Shown piece after piece: positions 27,618 through 36,448 of a stretch of 58,252 nucleotides of DNA. Position 1 is the stretch's first letter. Each line of letters begins with the position of its first letter. The stretch lies in contig JACJNX010000068.1 of assembly GCA_014695255.1 (NCBI GenBank), forward strand, positions 1-58,252. The letters run 5' to 3'. Under the pieces are notes generated by a model. That model searched no databases. It worked only from the letters and a program-made list of their open reading frames with translations, and was not told the origin of the DNA. The stretch is from Cyanobacteria bacterium FACHB-63 (GTDB lineage: Bacteria > Cyanobacteriota > Cyanobacteriia > Leptolyngbyales > Leptolyngbyaceae). A program made the position numbers and the translations under genes.

Positions 27618-28787
27618 ATGCGATCGCGTCACGAAACTTTAGAAACGTTTTCCACTTTTTTGCAGTTTGAAGGCGATCGAGCAACCACTTGGGCGATCGA
27701 TGCTCGATTGCGACGCAGTATGCAAAAACGAATGGAAACTGCCTCCGGATCGTCAGAGTTTTGGACATTATACTGGTACAAATTCTGGCGAGAATCTTGC
27801 GATCGAGTGTCGATCGACCACCTCACCGCCTATCTACAAGAAACCTGCTACTGGTCAGCGCACAAAATGTTGCTGAACTTTGCGGCGGTGCAATACACGC
27901 TACCGGATTGCTTTCAAGTTGCGATCGTCAAAGTTGAGAAAATCTTACAGAACTTTAATCCACAACACGGTTTTAATCTGCAAAACTACGCCAGCGCGAT
28001 TTTCTCAAGTACAATCCGAGACACGCTGCGCCAACGTCAAGAAATTGATATTTGTACAAATTGGGCATTACTGAGAAAAGTCAGTCAAAAACGCTTAATT
28101 GAATCACTTGAGAATGCAGGATTATCGTCAGAAGCGATCGCATCCTACATCCTCGCGTGGAACTGTTTCAAAACACTCTATACTCCACCCCAAAACGCTT
28201 CTACGCGCAAACTCCCGCGCCCCGATGAGCAAACTTGGAGCGCGATCGCCCAACTGTACAACAAAAACAAAGAGCGCGAATCGCTCCCGGAAGCCTCACC
28301 TACAGCGATCGAGAAATGGCTTGTCGCTTGTGCAAACTCAGCCCGAAACTATCTCAACCCCTCGATCGTTTCTATCAACACGCCCAAACCTGGATACGAT
28401 TCCGGTGAACTATTAGACGATGTGCCCGAAAGTCCGCGAGAATCTTTGATTTCTGATCTAATCGCCGAAGAAGAACTAGAGGAACGGCAAGACCAACGAT
28501 CGCAACTTAACCAAGTCCTCGAAACTGCGATCGCTGAACTTGATGCAGAACTGCGATCGATCCTGCACCTCTACTACGCAGAACGTTGCACCCAGCAGCA
28601 AATGGCAACCCGCCTCAACATCAAGCAATACACGATTTCTCGTCGGCTCACCAAAGCCAAAGAACTCCTACTAAAATCCCTTGCCGCTTGGAGCCAAACC
28701 ACGCTGCATATTTCCCTCACTCCTGCCCTACTTCAAACCATGAGCGCTGTTCTCGAAGACTGGCTTCAATCCCACTACACTTCCTAA
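27618..28787 (+). CDS. Sigma-70 family protein (group 3/ECF-like)
   Basis: The 389-residue protein ends with a canonical sigma region 4: LRSILHLYYAERCTQQQMATRL, then NIKQYTISRRLTKAKELL as the recognition helix (about 305-355). The N-terminal half lacks an obvious standard region 2 but has helical blocks such as YTLPDCFQVAIVKVEKILQNF that may replace it. This is the form of alternative sigma factor I know to sit next to DUF1822 genes in cyanobacteria. It could direct transcription of its neighbour and other genes. The start at 27618 sits close to a HIP1-rich segment. Regulation is not visible, and there is no anti-sigma gene adjacent. Confidence 0.78.
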   Translation: MRSRHETLETFSTFLQFEGDRATTWAIDARLRRSMQKRMETASGSSEFWTLYWYKFWRESCDRVSIDHLTAYLQETCYWSAHKMLLNFAAVQYTLPDCFQVAIVKVEKILQNFNPQHGFNLQNYASAIFSSTIRDTLRQRQEIDICTNWALLRKVSQKRLIESLENAGLSSEAIASYILAWNCFKTLYTPPQNASTRKLPRPDEQTWSAIAQLYNKNKERESLPEASPTAIEKWLVACANSARNYLNPSIVSINTPKPGYDSGELLDDVPESPRESLISDLIAEEELEERQDQRSQLNQVLETAIAELDAELRSILHLYYAERCTQQQMATRLNIKQYTISRRLTKAKELLLKSLAAWSQTTLHISLTPALLQTMSAVLEDWLQSHYTS

Positions 28788-28833
28788 CTACACTCCCTAA
28801 GCGCAATTCCTAACAATCCCTAACAGTCCCTAA
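28783..28833 (+). repeat. Five CCTAA boxes between sigma gene and DUF1822
   Basis: CCTAA occurs at 28783, 28796, 28809, 28819 and 28829, with steps of 13, 13, 10 and 10 nt. The first copy contains the stop codon of the sigma gene and the last ends 5 nt before the ATG of DUF1822. The array therefore fills the whole junction. Confidence 0.75.
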
Positions 28834-28838
28834 AATGT

Positions 28839-29936
28839 ATGTCCTTCGATCTTTTTCTCGACACCGATCCCGCCCAACTCCAGCAACCTAACTGGACTGC
28901 TTATCTCAATCAGCTTGCTCTCACAGCGCTGCTTCCTTGGTTTGAGGCAGAATCATCAAATGCGCGGCTCTCATTCAACGCCAACGCCCGTCAAAGCGTT
29001 TGGGCATTCGTCACCGGAACGGCTTTCACCGTTAACGGCTTTCGATTCGTCGTGATTCCAACAGAAGCGATCGACCACGACGAACTCCGCATTCCTCAAG
29101 AATGGATCGATTTACCCGCTTGGGCAGGCGATTATTACCTTGCGGCACAGGTTGAACCCGACGAAGGACGAGTCAGCGTTTGGGGCTACGCCACCCATCA
29201 CACAATCAAAACTCAGGGACGATTCGAGGGGAACGATCGCACCTACAGCCTCACCCAAGATCAACTCAGCAATCCCGAAATTCTCTGGCTCACTTCCGAA
29301 CTCTGCGCCCCGATTCTTCGAGCCGAAGTCGCGCCATTACCTGCGATATCGATCGAACATGCGAATAATTTAATCGATCGCTTGAGCAATCCTGATATTC
29401 TCATTCCTCGCCTAGCGATTCCGTTTCCATTGTGGGGTGCGTTGATGGAGCATGGCGGCTGGCGACAACGTTTGTATCAATCCCGTCAGGGTCTAGCCAT
29501 TCAGCCTTCGATTCTAGAATGGCTGCAAACCGGAATAACGAATCTCTCCGGAATAACGAATCTCTTTGGATGGGAGCGGGTTGAACTTCAGCCAAGCTAC
29601 GCCGCAGCCCGCAGCACCGAACTTGAGACTCCCACAGTGGCGCTGTCTCGCTTGCTAGAAATTGCCGGACAATCCTATGAATTGCGCGTGGTGCCACAGC
29701 CTGACGAGTCGTGGCGGTTTGAGCTAAGCAATACGCTACCGGGCGGAATGATTCCGGGCGGATTTAAGCTGCGCTTGTTAACCGAGGATTTACAGCCCTT
29801 TGAAGGCAATGAGGCGATCGCGCAAACAGCAGTGGAATCCTTGTCGATCGAGGTTGCCTTAGAACCCGGAGAAGGCATTGTCTGGGAAACCGAGCCAATT
29901 TCCGCCCAGTACGATCGAGAAATTCTTCGGTTTTAA
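28839..29936 (+). CDS. DUF1822 family protein
   Basis: The 365-residue soluble protein matches the cyanobacteria-specific DUF1822 family: a conserved opening around WTAYLNQLALTALLPWFE, the central EWIDLPAWAGDYYLAAQVEPD and VWGYATHHTI strands, and a beta-rich C-terminal half. The function of DUF1822 is unknown. Genes of this family commonly follow a sigma factor and are often near CHASE2 or caspase/CHAT-type genes, as here with the sigma gene directly upstream. Residues about 232-243 contain a duplicated GITNLS/GITNLF produced by an 18-bp tandem repeat. The stop overlaps the stop of the convergent hybrid kinase by 3 nt. Confidence 0.85.
   Translation: MSFDLFLDTDPAQLQQPNWTAYLNQLALTALLPWFEAESSNARLSFNANARQSVWAFVTGTAFTVNGFRFVVIPTEAIDHDELRIPQEWIDLPAWAGDYYLAAQVEPDEGRVSVWGYATHHTIKTQGRFEGNDRTYSLTQDQLSNPEILWLTSELCAPILRAEVAPLPAISIEHANNLIDRLSNPDILIPRLAIPFPLWGALMEHGGWRQRLYQSRQGLAIQPSILEWLQTGITNLSGITNLFGWERVELQPSYAAARSTELETPTVALSRLLEIAGQSYELRVVPQPDESWRFELSNTLPGGMIPGGFKLRLLTEDLQPFEGNEAIAQTAVESLSIEVALEPGEGIVWETEPISAQYDREILRF
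29530..29565 (+). repeat. 18-bp perfect tandem duplication inside DUF1822
   Basis: CCGGAATAACGAATCTCT is present twice in tandem (29530-29547 and 29548-29565). The unit is six codons, so the frame is kept. It looks like a recent slippage duplication. Confidence 0.9.
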
Positions 29937-32707
29937 GAAGGCTGCTCGATCACACTCAAAATCGTCATCGCCAGCAACTCCGGCTCAATCGGTTTTGTCA
30001 GGTGTCGCTGAAAGCCTGCTTGCCGCGATCGCTCTTGATAAGTCGCATCGGTAAAGGCAGTCAGCGCGATCGCGGGAATCTGTCCGGCTGGCATTGAGCG
30101 CACTTGCTGGAGCAACTCATAGCCGCTACAATCCGGCATTCCAATATCACTAATCAACACATCTGGCTCAAACCGGGACAAGCATTCCAGCGCTGCGGCT
30201 GCATTCGTTGCCGATTTCACATCAGCATCATAGTTCTCAAGCATAAAGGTCATCAGGTCAATTTGATCTGACTCATCATCCACAATCAGAATCCGAGTGC
30301 CAGCCAGCGAAATTGCCACCGGAGCCTCTAGTAATGAGGGTGAATCGATCAGCGATGTCAGCAGCGGCAATCGTACCGTAAAAGTTGCTCCTCCTCCTTC
30401 ACCCTCGCTTTCTGCTGCGATCGTCCCGTGATGCAGTTCGACTAAATGTTTGACGATCGCCAGCCCTAACCCCAACCCATCTTTCGATCCGACACTTTTC
30501 TGTCCCTGCTGATACCGCTCAAAAATCTGCGGCAGAAACTCAGGCGCAATTCCTTTTCCGGTATCTCGCACTGACAATACTGCTTGGTTGCCTGCTTGCT
30601 CTAGCTGAATTTCAACCCGTCCGCTTGCGGGCGTGAACTTGATCGCATTGGTCAGCAAATTCACCGCAATTTGCTGCAACCGATTGAAGTCGCCAGAAAC
30701 TGGCGGTACGGATGCAAGATGCAGTTCTAAATCAATCGACTTGGCTGCTGCCATCGGACGAACCAGATCGATCGCCGCTTCGCTCACCTCCGCCCAGTTC
30801 ACGGGAGTTGTTTGAATCTGCAAAGTCCCCCTGACCATGCGAGAAATATCCAGTAAATCCTCGACCAGTTGAACCTGCGCTTGCGTGTTGCGCCAAATTG
30901 TATCCAGCGCCTTACTTGCGATCGCAGGATCAAGCTTGCGAGTTTGCAGCAGTTGCGCCCAGCCCGAGATCGAATTCAGCGGCGATCGCAGCTCATGCGC
31001 TACCATTGCCACAAAATCGTCTTTGCTGCGGTTGGCGAGTTCGGCTTGTTCGCGGGCAGCCTCGGCTTCGATTAGCAGTTGATGACGCTCCTGCTCTGCT
31101 TGTTTGCGCTCGGTAATGTCGATCGCCGCTAAGATTCCATAGTCCGGGCGGCGCGAAGGATCAGAACGATTGAAAAACACCTGCTTTCTCACACTGAGCC
31201 AGCGCACCTCTCCGGCTGGCCACACGACTCGATGGTCATAAGCAAACCAGCCCAATCCTGCGGGATCAAGCACTTGATGGACGATCTGATCGAGTTCGGC
31301 GCGATCGTCGGGGTGAAAGGTGGCATGAAGACGATCGCGGCTGACGGTCAGTTCCTCAAGGCCGTACAGGGCGGCAGCTTCGGGCGAAAGCGTCACTGTA
31401 TCCGTGGTGTAATCAAATCGAGCCAGCGCCACCCCAGAGACTTGGACTCCCAATTGCACTTGCTCTTCGGATTCGCGTAAGCATTGCTCACGGTATTTAC
31501 GATCGCGTTCGTAGCGAATACGATCGCTAATATCGCGCCCCTCCGGAATCAGCAGCACCACTTCTCCAGTCTCGTTTTGCACAGGTTTAAGCGAAAAATC
31601 GATCGTCTTAGTCGTCGTCCCAGCGCCTAAAACCTCGACTTCGTAGCGCACAAATTCGCCTTGGCGTGCTTGAGAGATCGCGGCTTGTAGCTGCTGTTGC
31701 GTTTCGGGTGAAAGCGTCCACCAGCGGATCTCCCAAAATGGACGACCCACGGCTTCCTCAAATGTCAAGCCTGCAAAGTCAAGCGCGGTCTGATTTGCTT
31801 CTAGTAAAATTCCATCGGGACTGAGCAAGCCAACGAATTGAAAAGTCGTGTTAAAGATTTCGCGGAAGCGACGTTCACTTTCCTGCAATTGCCGAATCAG
31901 TTCCTGCTGCCGGAGTTCAGCTTGCCTTTGGGAAGTCACATCTCGCCAAGACACGACAAAGCCATCATCAAGCTTGTTGGCGCGAATGTCATAGGCTCTA
32001 GACAAGTGCTGCCCCCCAAACTCATCCGAATAAATCAAGCTCTCTCGCAGCAAGGGTTTGCCCGCCTCGATCACCTCACAATAGGCTTCAAACATCCCCG
32101 TTTCACGATGAGCCGGAAACACCTCGCACAATCCTTTCCCTAGATCAGCAGACGTGAGTTGTGTGTCGCTCATCGCCGCCGCATTCAGATACTCAATCCG
32201 AAAATCGATGATCTGTCCCGATTGATCCCGCATGGCGGAGCAGATACCGAGACAATCGAGCGTGGTTTCGATCGACACCCGGAAACGATCGCGACTCTGT
32301 TGCAGTTGCAGCCGTAGCTGAGCATTCTCGATCGCGTTTCGCATCGTTCGCTGCACCAGCTCTGGGGTGAGATGACGCTTGACCAAATAGTCTTCCGCGC
32401 CTAGCTTAAGCGCTTGTACGGCAATCTGTTCGTTCCCTTCTCCTGTCACCATAATGACAGGCGGAAATTCGCCGTTGCTCTGAGCGCGGAGTGCCTGCAA
32501 AAACTCTAAGCCATCTCCATCAGGCAGCAGGTAATCGAGTAAAATCGCGTCGATCGCTTCGGTACGGCAGACTTCCAATCCCGCTTCAATTGAATCTGCT
32601 TCTAATAAATGGTAGACGCACCCTGAATCGCCCAGTAAAAAGCGCCGATAAAGCTCTCGATCGGGTGCAAAATCCTCAATCAGCAGTAGAGTCTGGGAAC
32701 GGGTCAT
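29933..32707 (-). CDS. Hybrid histidine kinase (REC-PAS3-HisKA-HATPase-REC)
   Basis: The 924-residue cytoplasmic kinase begins with a receiver (about 5-122; Asp58 in ILLDYLLPDG). Three PAS domains follow (about 145-265, 275-395, 410-535), then HisKA (FVAMVAHELRSPLNSISGW), a HATPase domain with NLLTNAIKF, DTGKGIAP and GLGLGLAIVKH, and a second receiver (about 800-915; Asp in VLISDIGMPDCSG). There are no membrane helices, so PAS domains would sense a soluble or membrane-diffusible cue such as redox state or a small ligand. The leading receiver places it under another kinase. It is convergent with DUF1822 with overlapping stops. No cognate output regulator is adjacent. Confidence 0.93.
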   Translation of the reverse strand: MTRSQTLLLIEDFAPDRELYRRFLLGDSGCVYHLLEADSIEAGLEVCRTEAIDAILLDYLLPDGDGLEFLQALRAQSNGEFPPVIMVTGEGNEQIAVQALKLGAEDYLVKRHLTPELVQRTMRNAIENAQLRLQLQQSRDRFRVSIETTLDCLGICSAMRDQSGQIIDFRIEYLNAAAMSDTQLTSADLGKGLCEVFPAHRETGMFEAYCEVIEAGKPLLRESLIYSDEFGGQHLSRAYDIRANKLDDGFVVSWRDVTSQRQAELRQQELIRQLQESERRFREIFNTTFQFVGLLSPDGILLEANQTALDFAGLTFEEAVGRPFWEIRWWTLSPETQQQLQAAISQARQGEFVRYEVEVLGAGTTTKTIDFSLKPVQNETGEVVLLIPEGRDISDRIRYERDRKYREQCLRESEEQVQLGVQVSGVALARFDYTTDTVTLSPEAAALYGLEELTVSRDRLHATFHPDDRAELDQIVHQVLDPAGLGWFAYDHRVVWPAGEVRWLSVRKQVFFNRSDPSRRPDYGILAAIDITERKQAEQERHQLLIEAEAAREQAELANRSKDDFVAMVAHELRSPLNSISGWAQLLQTRKLDPAIASKALDTIWRNTQAQVQLVEDLLDISRMVRGTLQIQTTPVNWAEVSEAAIDLVRPMAAAKSIDLELHLASVPPVSGDFNRLQQIAVNLLTNAIKFTPASGRVEIQLEQAGNQAVLSVRDTGKGIAPEFLPQIFERYQQGQKSVGSKDGLGLGLAIVKHLVELHHGTIAAESEGEGGGATFTVRLPLLTSLIDSPSLLEAPVAISLAGTRILIVDDESDQIDLMTFMLENYDADVKSATNAAAALECLSRFEPDVLISDIGMPDCSGYELLQQVRSMPAGQIPAIALTAFTDATYQERSRQAGFQRHLTKPIEPELLAMTILSVIEQPS

Positions 32708-32798
32708 GAGTATCGGTTTGGGTTGACGATCGAGCAGCTATGAATAAACATAGTAGGACTGAGCATTCTCAGATCGACTTTATACATTCAATGAGTAG

Positions 32799-33282
32799 AA
32801 GCTGCCGTTTGCAGTGCTGTTTTCCCATCGGGTGTGGCAGCGCGTTTTAATTCTAGTGATAGGTGCAATTTTAGCACCAGGGAAACGCTGTCAGTGCCCC
32901 ATTACGGGTGATGGGATTAGAGCAAGAGCGGCTTTCCAAAACGATCATCGGGTGCTGAATCGAGCCGTGCGGTCAAGTCGCAAAGCCAGTGCGATTTTGC
33001 TGGCTCAATTGGTCGCTATGTTTGCATCCAGTGGGACGCTGGTATTCGGCATTGATGAGACAATTGAACGCCGCTGGGGAAAACGCACGGTAGCTCCGTG
33101 ATGCCGTGATGCCGTGCGCTCAAGTCATGAGCCTTGTGTCAAAGCGAGTGGACTGCGATGGTTGAGTCTGATGCTGCTCGTGCCGATTCGGGAGGCACAA
33201 CGAGTCTGGGCATTGCCCTTTCTGACTGTTCTCGCCCCGTGTGAGCGCTATCATGCCCAGCGCTCTCAGCGTCATAAAACCT
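32799..33282 (+). pseudogene. IS701-like DDE transposase, truncated and frameshifted remnant
   Basis: Two reading frames together match the N-terminal part of an IS701-type transposase: LFSHRVWQRVLILVIGAILAPGKR, NDHRVLNRAVRSSRKAS and VFGIDETIERRWGKR in the first (to TGA at 33099-33101), then VRSSHEPCVKASGLRWLSLM and WALPFLTVLAPCERYHAQR in the second. GIDET contains the first catalytic Asp. The junction is marked by an imperfect GTGATGCC tandem repeat and a missing segment. The C-terminal catalytic residues and both element ends are absent. The match stops about 14 bp before the MFS gene's stop. It is dead DNA. Confidence 0.85.
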
Positions 33283-33295
33283 TCGATCCAAATTC

Positions 33296-34516
33296 TTACG
33301 AACTTGCGGACTCGGAGGACATCGATCGTAAATTCATCCAAGCTGTTCCAAAGGCAAATAGGATGAAAATTGCTCCTAGCCAAAACGGAGAGAAGATCCC
33401 AAAGTGATCAAAACACCAGCTTGCCCACAATGGACCTAGAATTGAAGCAATACTCTGTAGTCCTTGAGCATTCGCAAGGGTACGTCCCTGTTCTTGAGCA
33501 GAAACGCGATTAGAAATTAATCCTCTGAGACAGGGCAGAACTAATCCCACGCCCAGCGCTAACAATCCTTGACTGAGATAAAGCAAGAGATAGAGAGCAG
33601 GGATTTCCGACGGAACAACTATGATTAACCCAAAGCCGATCGACAACGCCACTAATCCCGCCAAAGTTAGCTTCCCTTCACCAAACGCGGGAATCAGCTT
33701 GCGAATCAGTCCCCCTTGAATCACAGTCGAAAGCACACCAATAAAGACAAACACAAGCGCGGCTGAAGAAGGCCCCCACCCAAAACGCCGATTCAGAAAC
33801 AGCACAAAAACGCTGGAGAACCCAGAAAACGCAAAGTTGAAAATAAACGTCGTCCAAAGAAACCCTTTGATGCGATCGTGCTGAAATAAATCACTGATTT
33901 GACCAAGCGGATTCAAATCTTTCAATCGCAGGGCACGACGATTTTCTGGCTTTAGAGATTCCGGTAGGCTCACCCAGCCTAAGATGAAATTAAGCAGTGC
34001 GACAGTGCCCGCAAAAAAGACGGGTAAATTGAGGTTAATTCCTGCAAGCGATCCACCCAAAGCAGGCCCTAACACGAATCCCAGCCCAAAGGCAGCACCC
34101 GTGAGTCCGAAGTTTTTAGCGCGATCGACGGGAGTCGAAATATCGGCAATATAAGCTTGTGCGGTTGCTGCAACTCCCCCGGTTACACCATCAATCATGC
34201 GTGAGACAAACAGCACCCACAGACTACCCGCTAAGCCAAACAGGTAGTAGGAAAGAGAAGTTCCTAACACACACAGCAATAAAACAGGGCGACGACCATA
34301 GCGATCGGAGAGTGAACCAATTAGGGGTGTGGCAAAAAACTGTGCTAAGGCAAATGAGGATGTCAACAACCCCAGTGTTAGCGCATCTGAGCGAAATCTT
34401 TCTAGCAAAAATGGCAGAATCGGGAATAGAATACTTTCCCCTAACTTATCTAGCAGAATCGTTACGAAGATGAAAAGTAAGGGAGAAACCTTGAGACCTT
34501 TAAAGTAAGTGGGCAT
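33296..34516 (-). CDS. MFS drug/metabolite efflux transporter (TetA-like)
   Basis: The 406-residue protein has about 12 membrane helices and the MFS motif A between helices 2 and 3 (GSLSDRYGRRPVLLL). A motif C-like segment in helix 5 (GAAFGLGFVLGPALGG) is typical of proton-driven antiporters. Sequence flavour is that of the TetA/DHA1 efflux group. The substrate is unknown, and TetA likeness alone does not establish tetracycline transport. It is the last gene of a tightly packed minus-strand operon (winged-helix protein, hydrolase, transporter, gaps of 15 and 16 bp). The C-terminus ends SSESASS beside a transposase remnant but the length is normal, so it seems intact. Confidence 0.88.
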   Translation of the reverse strand: MPTYFKGLKVSPLLFIFVTILLDKLGESILFPILPFLLERFRSDALTLGLLTSSFALAQFFATPLIGSLSDRYGRRPVLLLCVLGTSLSYYLFGLAGSLWVLFVSRMIDGVTGGVAATAQAYIADISTPVDRAKNFGLTGAAFGLGFVLGPALGGSLAGINLNLPVFFAGTVALLNFILGWVSLPESLKPENRRALRLKDLNPLGQISDLFQHDRIKGFLWTTFIFNFAFSGFSSVFVLFLNRRFGWGPSSAALVFVFIGVLSTVIQGGLIRKLIPAFGEGKLTLAGLVALSIGFGLIIVVPSEIPALYLLLYLSQGLLALGVGLVLPCLRGLISNRVSAQEQGRTLANAQGLQSIASILGPLWASWCFDHFGIFSPFWLGAIFILFAFGTAWMNLRSMSSESASS

Positions 34517-34532
34517 GAATTGTTTATTCCTT

Positions 34533-35453
34533 TCAAATCGTAGAAGCTTCGGATGCTTCGTGTTGAGCTAGCCATTTTTGCAGAATCGGATTGACTAACT
34601 CCGGTGCTTCATCCTGGGGACAATGTCCAACGCCTTCGAGTGGAATGAACTCCTCGACTGCTGGAAACTTCGCTAATTCTTGACCCTGTGCGATCGGTTC
34701 AAACGAATCTTCTGTGCCCCACAGCATCAATACAGGACAAGTAATTTCGGGCAACAAATCTTCGGGCAGCACACCTTTGGAGTGAGTAATAAATGAGAGA
34801 AACACATCTGCTGCACCCGGATCTTGAGCAGGTTTCAGCAAGATGTCTACTAATTCATCTGTCACCGCTTCATGTCGAGCATAGGCTTTTAACAGGGCTT
34901 TCCGAATCACTTGCGGTTGAGCCAGTTTTGCAAAGAAGAAATGCCCGATCGCTGGAGACAGCAGAAGTTTTTGCACCCAAGGAAAGGTGAGACGGCGAAT
35001 TCCCTTAAGCTTGCGTTCATGTTGCAGACGTAAGGCACAGTCTAGCAATGCGATCGCCACTACTTGTTGCGGATTGCTCACCGCTGCTTGCAGCGCGACT
35101 AAACAACCGATTGAATTTCCCACTAAAAAAACGGGTTCTTGAATGACTTCTCGACAAAAATCAGCAATCTGTTGTCCCCAAGTTTCAAAGCGATAGTCCA
35201 GCGATTCGCTTGGTTTTGGTTTAGCAGACTGACCAAAGCCAATTAAGTCGATCGCATACACGCGATGGTCTTTTGCTAGAACTGGAATGTTTTTACGCCA
35301 ATGATCACTCGATGCGCCTAATCCATGAATGAACAGCACGATCGAACCTTGAGTTCCGGCAGTCTGATATCGAATTGGGTAGCCGCGCCACTGCCAAATC
35401 TGAGAAGGCGATGTTACGGTCGGCTCGTTTGTAATCATGGCAACTCCTGGCAA
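34533..35453 (-). CDS. Alpha/beta hydrolase
   Basis: The 306-residue protein has the alpha/beta hydrolase fold with oxyanion segment FIHGLGAS, nucleophile Ser114 in LVGNSIGCL, acid Asp in LWGTEDSFEP and base His in GVGHCPQDE. The complete triad indicates an active esterase, lipase-like or C-C hydrolase; sequence alone does not give the substrate. The ATG at 35453 and Met6 are both possible starts. It lies between a winged-helix gene and an MFS exporter in one operon, so hydrolysis and export of the same class of compound is a reasonable but untested guess. Confidence 0.9.
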   Translation of the reverse strand: MPGVAMITNEPTVTSPSQIWQWRGYPIRYQTAGTQGSIVLFIHGLGASSDHWRKNIPVLAKDHRVYAIDLIGFGQSAKPKPSESLDYRFETWGQQIADFCREVIQEPVFLVGNSIGCLVALQAAVSNPQQVVAIALLDCALRLQHERKLKGIRRLTFPWVQKLLLSPAIGHFFFAKLAQPQVIRKALLKAYARHEAVTDELVDILLKPAQDPGAADVFLSFITHSKGVLPEDLLPEITCPVLMLWGTEDSFEPIAQGQELAKFPAVEEFIPLEGVGHCPQDEAPELVNPILQKWLAQHEASEASTI

Positions 35454-35468
35454 AACACTTGAGTTAAT

Positions 35469-35789
35469 TTAGGAATCTAGAGCATTCCAAATGGTTGAGG
35501 GAACTTGACGACCGCGCCTTGATGCGAGACAAGGTTGATAACAGACGTGTCCTTCGGATTCTGTTGACTGCAAAAATCCTTCTGCTGCAAGCTTCTCTAA
35601 GTGCGATCGTGCGATTGCTTCATCTTCAGCTAGATAGTTCGCAACCTCGCTCAGACTTGCAGAGCGCTGACGCAGTAGCCAGTTCATTAACCCCCGCTCC
35701 AGTTCTGGGAGAAACAGTAGATCTGCCATCGTCTTAGTACCGGGTTTTTCCCGACCAGACGACGAGGGATGGCGAATACCCATCGTCAT
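35469..35789 (-). CDS. Small winged-helix DNA-binding-like protein
   Basis: The 106-residue protein contains a winged-helix pattern from about residue 26 to 88: ELERGLMNWLLRQRSASLSE, then VANYLAEDEAIARSHLEKLA as helices 2 and 3, and the wing EGFLQSTESEGHVCYQPCLA. The ATG at 35789 is supported by AGGAG 6 nt upstream; Met21 (MADLLFLPELE) is an alternative start that resembles related proteins as I remember them. It precedes the hydrolase-MFS pair by 15 bp and could be the local regulator, like many efflux operons. No effector domain is present. Confidence 0.72.
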   Translation of the reverse strand: MTMGIRHPSSSGREKPGTKTMADLLFLPELERGLMNWLLRQRSASLSEVANYLAEDEAIARSHLEKLAAEGFLQSTESEGHVCYQPCLASRRGRQVPSTIWNALDS

Positions 35790-35867
35790 TTATGCTCCTG
35801 TTATCGTGATGTGTCGCGATAGACCTGCACTCAGTATGGGAATGATAGCGGTGAAACTATCGCTCCT

Positions 35868-36395
35868 GTGAAAATTAGCACTATGGAAAAGCGCACCTAT
35901 TCGCCGGGTGAAATGATTTACTGCGAAGGAGACGAAAGCGAATCAGTCTATCTGATTAAGGCTGGTAAAGTTGAAATCATTGATACTTACCCTGAAACGG
36001 GGAATGTTGTCTCGAAGTCTCTGGGTGTCGGTAAAGTGTTCGGAGAGGTTGAAATCATTGATCGCAAGCCTCGATCGTCCACTGTTAAAGCTGTAGAACC
36101 GCTCAAGCTTCTTGTCTTCAGTCACACCGAAATTTTGGACATTCTATTTCGCCGTCCTGAAGATAGCTTAGTGATGGCTCGTGATACTTTTGATCGCTTG
36201 CGGCAACTCTACAGTACAGATAGTCTAGAGTCGGAAATGACTAAACTGCGTGAGGAGATGCACGAGACGATTAAGAAAGCGGTCGTTAGCCATGAAGCTC
36301 GCGTTGTGAAAAGCCATAATGGCATGGCAGCGATCGCGATTCCGATTGTGTTATTGGTTGCGATCGTGGTGGGAATTCAAATTTACTTGCATTAA
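35868..36395 (+). CDS. Tail-anchored cyclic nucleotide-binding protein
   Basis: The 175-residue protein begins with a cyclic nucleotide-binding domain (about 8-115). It keeps the phosphate-binding cassette signature: FGEVEIIDRKPRSSTV, with Glu60 and Arg69 in the positions that hold the ribose and phosphate in CAP and PKA domains. A charged helix (about 118-145, ESEMTKLREEMHETIKK) follows and the protein ends in one hydrophobic helix (about 150-173). No helix-turn-helix is present. It is therefore a membrane-attached cNMP receptor rather than a transcription factor. The GTG at 35868 or the ATG at 35883 could start it. It is convergent with the response regulator gene. Confidence 0.85.
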   Translation: MKISTMEKRTYSPGEMIYCEGDESESVYLIKAGKVEIIDTYPETGNVVSKSLGVGKVFGEVEIIDRKPRSSTVKAVEPLKLLVFSHTEILDILFRRPEDSLVMARDTFDRLRQLYSTDSLESEMTKLREEMHETIKKAVVSHEARVVKSHNGMAAIAIPIVLLVAIVVGIQIYLH

Positions 36396-36413
36396 TAGAC
36401 TCAGTAGTTGCTG

Positions 36414-36441
36414 AAAGCCCCTGATATCAAGGGGCTTTTTT
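36414..36441 (+). terminator. Terminator after the cyclic nucleotide-binding gene
   Basis: AAAGCCCCT (36414-36422) pairs with AGGGGCTTT (36430-36438) around a GATATCA loop and continues into six T. The A run on the other side makes it usable for the convergent response-regulator gene too. Confidence 0.9.
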
Positions 36442-36448
36442 GATGCTG

